Source of the DNA: Salegentibacter salegens
GTDB lineage: Bacteria; Bacteroidota; Bacteroidia; Flavobacteriales; Flavobacteriaceae
Assembly: GCF_900142975.1 (NCBI RefSeq)
Contig: NZ_LT670848.1
Span: forward strand, 2,790,001 to 2,854,000
Reading direction: 5' to 3'
Length of the DNA: 64,000 nucleotides
Under the pieces are notes generated by a model. That model did no database searches, was not told the origin of the DNA, and saw nothing but the letters and a program-made list of their open reading frames with translations. This document shows, in pieces, positions 34,604 through 42,113 of this stretch. The translations under genes and the position numbers were made by a program. Position 1 is the stretch's first letter. The number at the start of each line of letters is the position of its first letter.

Positions 34604-35524
34604 ATGAAATTTATAAAAACCGTATTGCTATATTTTCTAGTTGTTGCTATTGGTTGTAAGAACAATAAGGAGCAAGACAAAGAGCTTCAGGAAACCCAAT
34701 CAGAAAATGTCACGATTCAGGTGCAGGGACATCGGGGAGATAGAGGGAATTTTCCGGAAAATAGTATTCCTGCCTTTATTAGTGCAGTAAAAAAAGGGGC
34801 CGATGTGATTGAGCTTGACGTGGTAATTTCCAAAGATAAAAAAGTAGTGGTTTCCCACGAGCCATTTATGCATTCGCTGTATGTTTTAATGCCTTCCGGG
34901 GATACAATTTCTGAAGAAAATCAGGAAAAATTTAACCTTTACAAGATGTCTTACGATAGCATTAAAAAGTTTGATTCCGGGTCTAAGGGAAATCGATTAT
35001 TTCCAAACCAGCAGAAACAAAAAACCCATAAGCCTTTATTGACTGAAGCTATAGATTCCGTAGAGAATTATATATCGAATAATAATTTGGAAGCTGTGAG
35101 CTATAATATTGAATTAAAAAGTTCAGAAGATAAATATGGGATTTATCAGCCAGATCCTGAAGAATTCGTGAATCTTGTAATGGAGGTAATCAAAAATAAG
35201 AATATTGAGCAGAAAATGAATTTACAATCTTTTGATGTAAACATTTTAAATGAAGTTCATAAAAGTTATCCAGGAGTGGAAACTGCCTATTTGGTTTATA
35301 CTGAGGGTATACAAAAGAATCTCGATTTACTCGATTTACGACCTAAAATCTATAGCCCACATTATGAATTGGTAAAAGACACTGCATTTGTAGATTCAAT
35401 TAAAAATATGGAAATGAAGTTAATCCCCTGGACGGTTAATGAGGCTGAAGCTATTGAGAAAATGATTGAATTAAATGTAGATGGAATTATTACCGATTAT
35501 CCAGAGCGGGTCTTATCGAGATAA
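34604..35524 (+). CDS. Glycerophosphodiester phosphodiesterase lipoprotein
   Basis: A GDPD-family enzyme of about 306 aa that splits glycerophosphodiesters into sn-glycerol 3-phosphate and an alcohol. The lipobox is LVVAIGCKNN (Cys about 18). Catalytic motifs are GHRGDRGNFPENSIPAF and VIELDVVISKDKKVVVSHE; the TIM barrel continues with YNIELKSSED and WTVNEAEAIEKM. The frame is open from 34532, but the terminator at 34545-34590 lies in that part, so I choose the ATG at 34604 (MKFIKTVLLYF). The lipoprotein signal supports this start. It acts in the periplasm or at the surface. Confidence 0.93.
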   Translation: MKFIKTVLLYFLVVAIGCKNNKEQDKELQETQSENVTIQVQGHRGDRGNFPENSIPAFISAVKKGADVIELDVVISKDKKVVVSHEPFMHSLYVLMPSGDTISEENQEKFNLYKMSYDSIKKFDSGSKGNRLFPNQQKQKTHKPLLTEAIDSVENYISNNNLEAVSYNIELKSSEDKYGIYQPDPEEFVNLVMEVIKNKNIEQKMNLQSFDVNILNEVHKSYPGVETAYLVYTEGIQKNLDLLDLRPKIYSPHYELVKDTAFVDSIKNMEMKLIPWTVNEAEAIEKMIELNVDGIITDYPERVLSR

Positions 35525-35734
35525 AGCACTCATTGAGTTAATGATAGCATTATTCTTAGTGAATTTTGCTAAGATCTTGAAAGATCAGACCTAGTTTAAT
35601 TTACAGACCCGGAGCGGGTAATAACAGGAGAGACCAAGCTTTGTACTTCCCTCATTCAATTGAAAAATCGCAAAACTTTTTTATTAGCCGTATTCGAAAT
35701 TGAAAAAGAAAAGCAACGCTAAAACCAGAAGTGA
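35525..35734. other. Intergenic stretch with no recognised gene
   Basis: About 210 bases between the GDPD gene and the decayed nuclease gene. No hairpin terminator or promoter box stands out. Confidence 0.3.
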
Positions 35735-36123
35735 TCGGGAGGGCATCATTATCGCTGGAACACCCTATATAGTAAAGACGGAAAAGCCAAATTCACTATC
35801 GGCACCCGGGAAGAGTTCCTATATCGTAAGCTCGCTATACAAGCTGCCCGAAAAAGGGCACAAAAGAAAAACAAAAGCAGTGAAAAGGTTCCACGAGTTG
35901 GAAAAAAAATTATATGAGTAATCGGCTGCACCTGTACAGTCGGAAATTAATTGACTTTTGCATTAAACACCAGGCCGGGACGCTAATTTTATTAAATCAG
36001 GAAGATAAGATCGGGATTGCTAAAGAGGAGGAATTTGTACTTAGAAACTGGGGCTATTATGAACTGATGACCAAAATAAAAATACAAGGCTGAAAAAGCC
36101 GACATTGAATTGATAACAGATTG
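35735..36123 (+). pseudogene. Decayed TnpB/IS605 OrfB-like nuclease gene, C-terminal part
   Basis: Three frames join into one TnpB-like C-terminus. TLYSKDGKAKFTIGTREEFL then YRKLAIQAARKRAQ is read in the frame of 35759. KTKAVKRFHELEKKLYE is read in the frame of 35700. LYSRKLIDFCIKHQAGTLIL then EEEFVLRNWGYYELMTKIK is read in the frame of 35923. After one extra base, YKAEKADIELITD and a stop at 36121-36123 follow. This order matches RuvC-type transposon nucleases of the TnpB group. At least two frameshifts and a missing N-terminus make it non-functional. The family assignment is from memory of the motif pattern and is tentative. Confidence 0.5.
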
Positions 36124-36131
36124 AAATTTAA

Positions 36132-36225
36132 TTTCGGGGGTGCTTGTAGACCCATACGGTGAGGTGGAAAATCACACTCACTAAATGCGATTAGCATATG
36201 CAACGGCGTGGGCTATTTATTTTAC
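36132..36225 (+). ncRNA. Candidate structured RNA after the TnpB-like relic
   Basis: The sequence GGGGGTGCTTGTAGACCC and the following GGTGAGGTGGAAAATCAC, GCGATTAGCATATGC and GGCGTGGGC are more GC-rich and stem-forming than the surroundings, with no reading frame. Transposon nucleases of the TnpB group carry a guide-like RNA at this position. This is an inference from position and composition only; it may be just the transposon end. Confidence 0.25.
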
Positions 36226-36241
36226 TCCATAATCGAGATTT
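36221..36241 (-). repeat. Dispersed repeat, partial copy 4
   Basis: TTTACTCCATAATCGAGATT matches the outer 20 bases of copy 2 (TTTACTCGATAATCGAGATT) at 19 of 20 positions by eye. Unlike the other copies it has no start codon next to it. Confidence 0.5.
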
Positions 36242-36293
36242 CCAACTTCAGAGCTTTAAAATCACAGTACAACTAAAGTCTTGAAGTCTAATA

Positions 36294-36325
36294 AAAAAGC
36301 CACCCTTTAGAGGGTGACTTTAACC
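36294..36325 (-). terminator. Terminator of the 440-aa lipoprotein gene
   Basis: On the minus strand AAAGTCACCCT, CTAA and AGGGTGGCTTTTTT form a stem with a T tract, 20 bases after the stop. Confidence 0.85.
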
Positions 36326-36344
36326 TTAACGAATCAAATTAAAA

Positions 36345-37667
36345 TTAATCGGTAATCATATGATCAAAGGGGGTGTATTCTAATTGAATTACTGATGATT
36401 CTGCATCCATAACTTCTTCTACAGCCGCATCGTAATCCTGAGAGGAAGTAAGAACCATTCCATTACGGTGCATTTTAAGCGTAGAGAAAAACTTAACTTC
36501 AAACCATACTTTATCTAATATTTCAAATTCTTCTGTGCTTACTCGATCCTCACCGTTTATTAAGCCGTTCATACGCTTTTGTGCTATTACTTTTATTTCC
36601 TTAGCAGCGTTTTCGTCAGTAGGCATATTACGTAAGGCACCGATTAGAAAAATGTTTTTTCCGTAATGTATTTTTTCGATGTATTCATTTCCATATTTCA
36701 ACTCAAAAAGGGAAGGATTTTCTTCCATAGCCTTATCGAGTGCTCGTCTTTCTTCAAAAGGAGGTAAATACCTGCCACGACCTTCTGTATACTGGTAGCT
36801 TAATACTAAAACTTCATCTTCGGTTACGGGGTATTGCTCTATAATTGACTGGTATACTTCCGAAGTCACAGCAAATTCCGTTGCAAATTTCACCACGAAT
36901 TCCGCACCGGCAGGTATGGGGAACTCGTAATAATTACGGTAAGGAGGCATAAACTGAATAGGATCTGCATTGTTTTCCCAAATAGGGTTGGTGAAAAAGG
37001 ATGAACGTGTTTCGAGGAAAAATCCTTCAGTTTCGGCAAATGGATTGGCCAGGGGAACCCGATTACTCGTCAACATTCCATCACCAAAATTTTCATGGTC
37101 ATCGTATTCCGCCTCCAGCACAGTTTTGCCATTCTGAACAATAGTTATTTTTTTGGTTCCTGAAGTCCTATCGTACAAAGTGGTGCTGATTCCGCTATTA
37201 TCGGTAGTAGTAAATGCAACAGAGGTTAATTCCCCACTGGTATACGAATGTACAGCCGTGCCTTTTTCGTTATAAACTTTCTTTACCGAAGGAAGGCCGT
37301 TTTGATACTCTGTTTCGAACCATAAGTCCCCCTCGGCAGTATAATATTTAGACCACAGCGGTTTATTGTCTTCACTGCGGCTTACTTCCATATACAAATG
37401 TTGTTGCGGATAGCTGGAATATACCTTAGCCGACTTTATATAACCGTTTTCATAATATTCAAATTCATTGCGGGGAACATCTTCCCCTAAGTGATAGTTA
37501 TGAAATCGGCCTTCTTTGATCCAGCCATTGGGATGTTGGCTAATAAGCTCGAAAGATGAATCAGATTCAATAGAATAATCTGATTGCGGAACATTATTAT
37601 CTTTCTGACAAGAAGACAATAAAACTGTAGCTACAAGAAGTAGCGACAGGGAAAACTTTTTGTTCAT
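36345..37667 (-). CDS. Hypothetical lipoprotein with YwqK/MORN-like repeats
   Basis: A 440-aa lipoprotein; the signal ends in the lipobox VLLSSCQKDN. The first half (about 40-190) repeats a pattern of the type HPNGWIKEGRFHNY, YYENGYIKSAKVYSS, YTAEGDLWFETEYQNGL and YNEKGTAVHSYTSGEL, as in YwqK/MORN-like proteins. The second half (about 215-440) has no motif I recognise; it contains PPYRNYYEFPIPAG and LSYQYTEGRGRYLPPFEERR. The gene is alone and ends in its own terminator. Function is unknown. Confidence 0.75.
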   Translation of the reverse strand: MNKKFSLSLLLVATVLLSSCQKDNNVPQSDYSIESDSSFELISQHPNGWIKEGRFHNYHLGEDVPRNEFEYYENGYIKSAKVYSSYPQQHLYMEVSRSEDNKPLWSKYYTAEGDLWFETEYQNGLPSVKKVYNEKGTAVHSYTSGELTSVAFTTTDNSGISTTLYDRTSGTKKITIVQNGKTVLEAEYDDHENFGDGMLTSNRVPLANPFAETEGFFLETRSSFFTNPIWENNADPIQFMPPYRNYYEFPIPAGAEFVVKFATEFAVTSEVYQSIIEQYPVTEDEVLVLSYQYTEGRGRYLPPFEERRALDKAMEENPSLFELKYGNEYIEKIHYGKNIFLIGALRNMPTDENAAKEIKVIAQKRMNGLINGEDRVSTEEFEILDKVWFEVKFFSTLKMHRNGMVLTSSQDYDAAVEEVMDAESSVIQLEYTPFDHMITD

Positions 37668-38564
37668 ATAAGTATTGAGTTTGAAAAATGGCTCACGTGT
37701 GGAACTATGTAGTAATTGTTCGAAATAGTACTTAATCTTGTTGGTAGAAAATTCTTATGTTTTGTTACAAAACTATTTTTTTTACTGCTTTTAGATTTTC
37801 TGAAGAGTGAGCCTAATCAAGAATATTAGGTCATAGAAATTGTAAATTTATCGTTTCTTAAAGCTGCCATTTTGAAAAGCAAAGCGAAGAAAAATGAGTA
37901 GCAAGAGGATAACACGCAGAGCGATGTTACACATTTTTAAAAGACTGTTAATCAGGTGTTTAATATTTTGTATGTTTTTATTTTTTGCCGAATTTGCGAC
38001 AAATGCCCGGGGAGGCCTCATAAACAGGCTCGAATTTGCGCCAAATTAATATAAATGAAATCGAAGACAGACTCGCCACCTTTAACAAATTCATTTTGTA
38101 ATAAACAATTTGAAGACACCAACAGAACCAAAGCTGGAGTAGATTTTTGTAATTGCATTTTCATTCAGGATAATCTGCTGGATTCCTGCATGGAAAAGTA
38201 TAAAATGGCAGCAGACGATTCCCCTTTAGTAATTGATGGATCTCGCATTTGACAGAAATTTTTATAAAAGAGAGAAAGCTGCTAGCGGATGATAAATTTG
38301 TTATTAAAAAATAATTTTCCTAACCCATTCACCACTTTTACTTAGCAAAAGGTTTTTTCAATATTGTATGCATCTTCATCTACAATTGTTTTTCTTGGTT
38401 GGCAAAAGAGATGCTTAAAATATAAACATACATAGTTGATCTTTCTCTTTTTTAAAAATGAAAGAGACAATTATTTTAATTTCTATATATTTAAATTGAA
38501 TTTGTTTCATTTACTAAGCGTTAGTAAGTATTTCGATGGCAAAAATCTACACTTATAATTTTTA
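37668..38564. other. Gene-poor region with two doubtful small frames
   Basis: About 900 bases between divergent genes. A 51-codon frame at 37894-38049 begins MSSKRITRRAMLHIFKRLLI, has one hydrophobic segment and ends LINRLEFAPN. A 65-codon frame at 38055-38252 is Cys-containing. Neither resembles a known family and no ribosome-binding site or promoter box is convincing. Confidence 0.3.
37894..38049 (+). CDS. Doubtful 51-aa membrane peptide
   Basis: The start is ATG and the stop TAA. Basic N-terminus (SSKRITRRAM), one hydrophobic helix (LLIRCLIFCMFLFFAEFA) and a short tail. No homologous family is recognised. It could be a fragment of a larger lost gene or a chance frame. Confidence 0.25.
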   Translation: MSSKRITRRAMLHIFKRLLIRCLIFCMFLFFAEFATNARGGLINRLEFAPN

Positions 38565-39104
38565 ATGGAATTTAGAGTTGATCCCGATACCTGGTTTGTT
38601 TTTAGCATTTTGTTTGTTAGTGGATTGGGTTTGTTCATAGTAGGTTTTATAACCATCCCCTATATCCTGAGAAAAAAACAAATTGAGCGTCTTCAATTTA
38701 AATTTGATAGAAAGAGTATTCGCTATGATCAATTAGAGATGAAAATTTCCAGTCGTGGGAAATCTCAGTTGGAAAAAAATAACCAGAGATTAAAATCAGA
38801 TTTAAAGGTTTCACTAAGAGAAATATTGAAAAGAAACCGACAAGAGCTGGAAACGCTTACTTTTTTTTCTGATTTTGAAAAAATATATCCCAATTTCACA
38901 AGCTCAATTCAGGAAAAAATTCCAAATATTACAGCTAATGAAATAAAGCTTTGCGCACTTTTGAGAATGAATTTGAGTGCAAAGGAGGTTAGTATTGTCT
39001 TAAACATCACCCCTGAAAGTGTGAATAAGGCACGTTATAGATTAAGGAAAAAGATAGGTTTAGAGGCTAAAGATGATTTAGGTCTTTTTATTTTAAACGT
39101 TTAA
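38565..39104 (+). CDS. Membrane-anchored LuxR-type HTH protein
   Basis: A 179-aa protein with one membrane helix near the N-terminus (about 11-33, FVFSILFVSGLGLFIVGF), a charged coiled-coil-like stretch (about 38-100), and a C-terminal helix-turn-helix (about 118-170). The HTH reads NITANEIKLCALLRMNLSAK, then EVSIVLNITPESVNKARYRL. This is the C-terminal part of the common Bacteroidetes TPR-TM-LuxR regulator, but the TPR sensor is absent. It lies 95 bases before a PAF-AH-like hydrolase gene in the same direction. The ligand and targets are unknown. Confidence 0.75.
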   Translation: MEFRVDPDTWFVFSILFVSGLGLFIVGFITIPYILRKKQIERLQFKFDRKSIRYDQLEMKISSRGKSQLEKNNQRLKSDLKVSLREILKRNRQELETLTFFSDFEKIYPNFTSSIQEKIPNITANEIKLCALLRMNLSAKEVSIVLNITPESVNKARYRLRKKIGLEAKDDLGLFILNV

Positions 39105-39198
39105 TATTTAGATAGTTGAAATACTGTCCATTATTTGTCCACTATCATTTATATGAAATTAGAAGAACTCCCTAGTATGTTTGTTCAAAACATACACG

Positions 39199-40644
39199 AT
39201 GAGACTTTTTGAATTTTTTTTACTTTTAATTGTTAGTGCTTACCCCATTTTAGTTTTACTAAAGCTAAAGATTCCAAAAAAGAAAACTTTTGCATTTTTC
39301 TTAGGTGTTATTCTTCTTTTGCACTTCTTTTTGGAGGGAGCCAGGTGGCAAATGACACCGGGATACCTAATAGCCTTGAGTTTAATCTTTCTTCTTCTAA
39401 AACAACCGGAGTGGGGAAAATGGAGTTTACTAAAAAAAACTTTTAGTATAATCAGTTTCGGAATTATTTTAGCGCTAGGCTGGTTTTTACCTATTGTATT
39501 ACCTGTTTTTAACTTACCTACCCCAACTGGAGACCTAAGCATCGGCTCAAAAGATATCTACATTCAAACTGATCGTCCAGAAACTATAACTCTAAAGGAA
39601 GGGGACCAACGGGAATTAATGGTTAAAGTTTGGTACCCGGCCCAGATTGAAAATGAAGATATAGAAAAATACCTGGATAAAGGAAACAGGCTCGGCTTTG
39701 CGGCTAAATATGGCCTCCCAGGCTGGACTATGGATTATTTAGACCTTATTAAAACCAACACCTATAAAAATCCAGAGGTTACCAAAGGAAAATTCCCTGT
39801 GTTAATTTTTTCACACGGCCATTATTCTAAGGCTTTTGGTTACTATGCACTTATCGAGGAAATTGTGAGCCACGGTTACATTGTTTTAAATATCAATCAT
39901 ACATATGAAAGTACAGGTTCGCTATTTCCAAATGGAGAAATACAGCTATATAATACAACCTATGATAGTTTAAACAATGATCAGCAAATGGCTGAAATGG
40001 CCTGGAATGCCACCCAGAAATTTAATCAGGCAGAAAATGCTGAAGATGAATTTAAAGCAATAGAAAATTTATTGCAGGATTATATCGCAGCGGAAAGCAT
40101 TAAAAGATGGAGTAAGGATATTTCTTCGGTGATAGATCATTTAGAAAGTAAAGATGAATTTTCGTTCCTAGATAATCATATTCTAAATTCAAATATTGGC
40201 GTTTTTGGCCATTCCCATGGAGGAGCCGCAGCAGGACAGGTTTTAATTGAAGATGACCGGGTTAAAGCGGCAATTAATATTGACGGTACACAGTGGGGTT
40301 CTATGGTAGAAAGCACTTTAGATAAATCCTTTGCATATATTTCTTCTGAGTGGCCGCCAGATCAACCAAATTTCAATAAGCATGCGTTTAGAAATCAAGG
40401 TACCGCTGATTTTTATAATATTAAAATTAAAAATACAGGTCATTCAAATTTTATGGACATCCCACTAATGGTTAATATTTCTGCAGTAAATGAGGCCGGA
40501 AATATTGATCCTTTCAAGGCTTACAAGGCTACCAACTCACTGGTAATCGAGTTCTTTGATAAATACCTTATGGATCAATCGAAAGATATCTCTAAGCTAG
40601 AAAAAGAATTTCAAGGAATAATTTCTATAGACTCGGGTTTTTAA
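39199..40644 (+). CDS. Alpha/beta-hydrolase, platelet-activating factor acetylhydrolase-like, with membrane domain
   Basis: About 481 aa. The first ~110 residues have four hydrophobic helices (FEFFLLLIVSAYPILVLLKL and following). The rest is a hydrolase of the PAF-acetylhydrolase/dienelactone type, with FPVLIFSHGHYSK (oxyanion region) and the nucleophile in GVFGHSHGGAAAGQ. A possible acid follows in INIDGTQWG, and KNTGHSNFMD is a likely His. It would cleave an ester or lipid at the outside of the inner membrane. The frame opens with TTG at 39181; ATG at 39199 (MRLFEFF) is the better start. The upstream LuxR-HTH gene may regulate it. Confidence 0.82.
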   Translation: MRLFEFFLLLIVSAYPILVLLKLKIPKKKTFAFFLGVILLLHFFLEGARWQMTPGYLIALSLIFLLLKQPEWGKWSLLKKTFSIISFGIILALGWFLPIVLPVFNLPTPTGDLSIGSKDIYIQTDRPETITLKEGDQRELMVKVWYPAQIENEDIEKYLDKGNRLGFAAKYGLPGWTMDYLDLIKTNTYKNPEVTKGKFPVLIFSHGHYSKAFGYYALIEEIVSHGYIVLNINHTYESTGSLFPNGEIQLYNTTYDSLNNDQQMAEMAWNATQKFNQAENAEDEFKAIENLLQDYIAAESIKRWSKDISSVIDHLESKDEFSFLDNHILNSNIGVFGHSHGGAAAGQVLIEDDRVKAAINIDGTQWGSMVESTLDKSFAYISSEWPPDQPNFNKHAFRNQGTADFYNIKIKNTGHSNFMDIPLMVNISAVNEAGNIDPFKAYKATNSLVIEFFDKYLMDQSKDISKLEKEFQGIISIDSGF

Positions 40645-41080
40645 TTTGAATCGAAATGAAGAACATAAGATGAGGTATGTTGAGCGGTGTTCGGCGGCGG
40701 TTTTTCTAATTCCTGATTTCTATTATATAATTTGAAACATTCAAATTTGCTGATTTAATGGTATACCTAACTTTTTCGTAATTTAGATAATTAAGTCACT
40801 CACCCCATTTCCTTCCACTTCGCAAAAGCTTCATTTCAGAAAAAGAGGTTAATTACAAGTGATCTTGGACACAAGTCGAAAAGCTCTAAAGAGAATTGAT
40901 AAATAAGATGATGACTTGAAGCTTTTTAACTCAAGTCCGCTGCGGCTAACTTAAATTGACCGATCAGGATTTCAAAGCTTCCTTTTAACACCTTCTTATT
41001 TCACCTTCCCTTTTGCTGCTAAAGAAACAAGCTTCAAAATTAACCGGAGTGCATAAACCGCTTTGCTATTTATAACTCCT
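40645..41080. other. Intergenic stretch with no recognised gene
   Basis: About 430 AT-rich bases with no frame of note on either strand, between the hydrolase gene and the IS21 element. I see no clear repeat or promoter. It may be scar sequence of earlier insertions. Confidence 0.3.
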
Positions 41081-41317
41081 CTATAATTTCAAAACTTTAA
41101 AGTAAGAAGCCACTTTCCAGTCCTTTTTCAGGATTTTGCGAATTTGGGTGAGAGCAGTGCGAAGCCTGGTTTTACCGATAGCATTTAAATCATCTATCGG
41201 GCAAAAATTTATTTCTTCCATATCGTTATCTTCCATGACCATAAGTAGAATATTGGCCAGTTCTTTTTTGGCTATTTCGGAGTGATGGTGCCACCTGTTT
41301 CGGTCAAACAGTGCCAC
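41081..41317 (-). CDS. Small hypothetical protein overlapping the IS21 end
   Basis: The 78-codon frame starts with GTG at 41317, inside the terminal repeats of the IS21 element: residues MALFDRNRWHHHSE are encoded by the repeats TGGCACTGTTTGACCGAAA and TGGCACCATCACTCCGAAA. The remainder (KKELANILLMVMEDNDMEEI, LRTALTQIRKILKKDWKVAS) looks like a plausible soluble helical protein but matches no family I know. It may be the 3' part of a gene cut by the IS and given a new start, or a chance frame. Confidence 0.35.
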   Translation of the reverse strand: MALFDRNRWHHHSEIAKKELANILLMVMEDNDMEEINFCPIDDLNAIGKTRLRTALTQIRKILKKDWKVASYFKVLKL

Positions 41318-41352
41318 TTTGAAAGATACTGCAATTATATAAAAAAATAATG

Positions 41353-42096
41353 TTACTCGTTCTTTAAAGCTCCTTTTCTTAATGATTCTCCTTTGAGGTC
41401 GATCCGATGTGAGGAGTTTACAATTCTATCCAGGATAGCGTCTGCAATAGTTCCTTCCCCAATAATATCATACCAGGCTGATACAGGTATTTGTGAAGAT
41501 ATAATTGTGGAAGCTTTGTTGTACCGGTCATCGATAATATCCATCAGGGTTTCCCTGGCGTGGTTATCAAAACTCTGCAGGCCAAAGTCATCCAGGATCA
41601 GTACATCTGCTTTGATGAGTTTCCCAAGTTCCTTAAGATAAGTGCCATCCACTTTACTTAGTTTTAATTTCTTAAAAAGGCGGGCAGTATTGGTGTAAAT
41701 GGTTTTGTATTCCATCATACAACCCTGATGTCCTAAAGCCTGGGCCAAGTAACTTTTTCCAACCCCGGACGCCCCTGTAAGGATAATATTTTCCTTTCTG
41801 GTGATAAAATCCAGTGTCCCCAGACGGGTAAACATGTTCTTGTCCAGGTTGCGTTGCTGGGTGTAATTCACATCGGCCAGGTTGGCCTGTTGTTTAAAGC
41901 CTGCCTGTTTTAAGAGCCGCTCTATCTTCCGGTTCTGCCGGTCTTCCCATTGGTGATCGATCAGCAGTGCCAGGTATTCATCGGCAGTGATATTCTCTAT
42001 GCGGTTGTCCTTTATGTGCTGCAGGTGCAACTGGGCCATAGCCCCCAAGCGCATTTGTTTTAGCTTTTCAATAGTCTGATTGTTGTTCATATTCAT
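41353..42096 (-). CDS. istB: IS21-family helper ATPase IstB
   Basis: A 247-aa AAA+ ATPase that helps IstA choose a target and assemble the transposition complex. Walker A is ILTGASGVGKSYLA and Walker B is DVLILDDFGLQS. Length and motifs are complete. It is encoded 17 bases after istA on the same strand, the normal IS21 order. Confidence 0.95.
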   Translation of the reverse strand: MNMNNNQTIEKLKQMRLGAMAQLHLQHIKDNRIENITADEYLALLIDHQWEDRQNRKIERLLKQAGFKQQANLADVNYTQQRNLDKNMFTRLGTLDFITRKENIILTGASGVGKSYLAQALGHQGCMMEYKTIYTNTARLFKKLKLSKVDGTYLKELGKLIKADVLILDDFGLQSFDNHARETLMDIIDDRYNKASTIISSQIPVSAWYDIIGEGTIADAILDRIVNSSHRIDLKGESLRKGALKNE

Positions 42097-42113
42097 TGGA
42101 TTTAAATGGTTTA

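Noticed and set aside
35700..35921. 73-codon plus-strand frame as a gene of its own
   Set aside because: Only its last part (KTKAVKRFHELEKKLYE) fits the TnpB-like relic; the first part is a shadow of the better frame at 35759.
38055..38252. 65-codon plus-strand frame
   Set aside because: ATG start but no family, no ribosome-binding site and low-complexity context; left as part of the gene-poor region.
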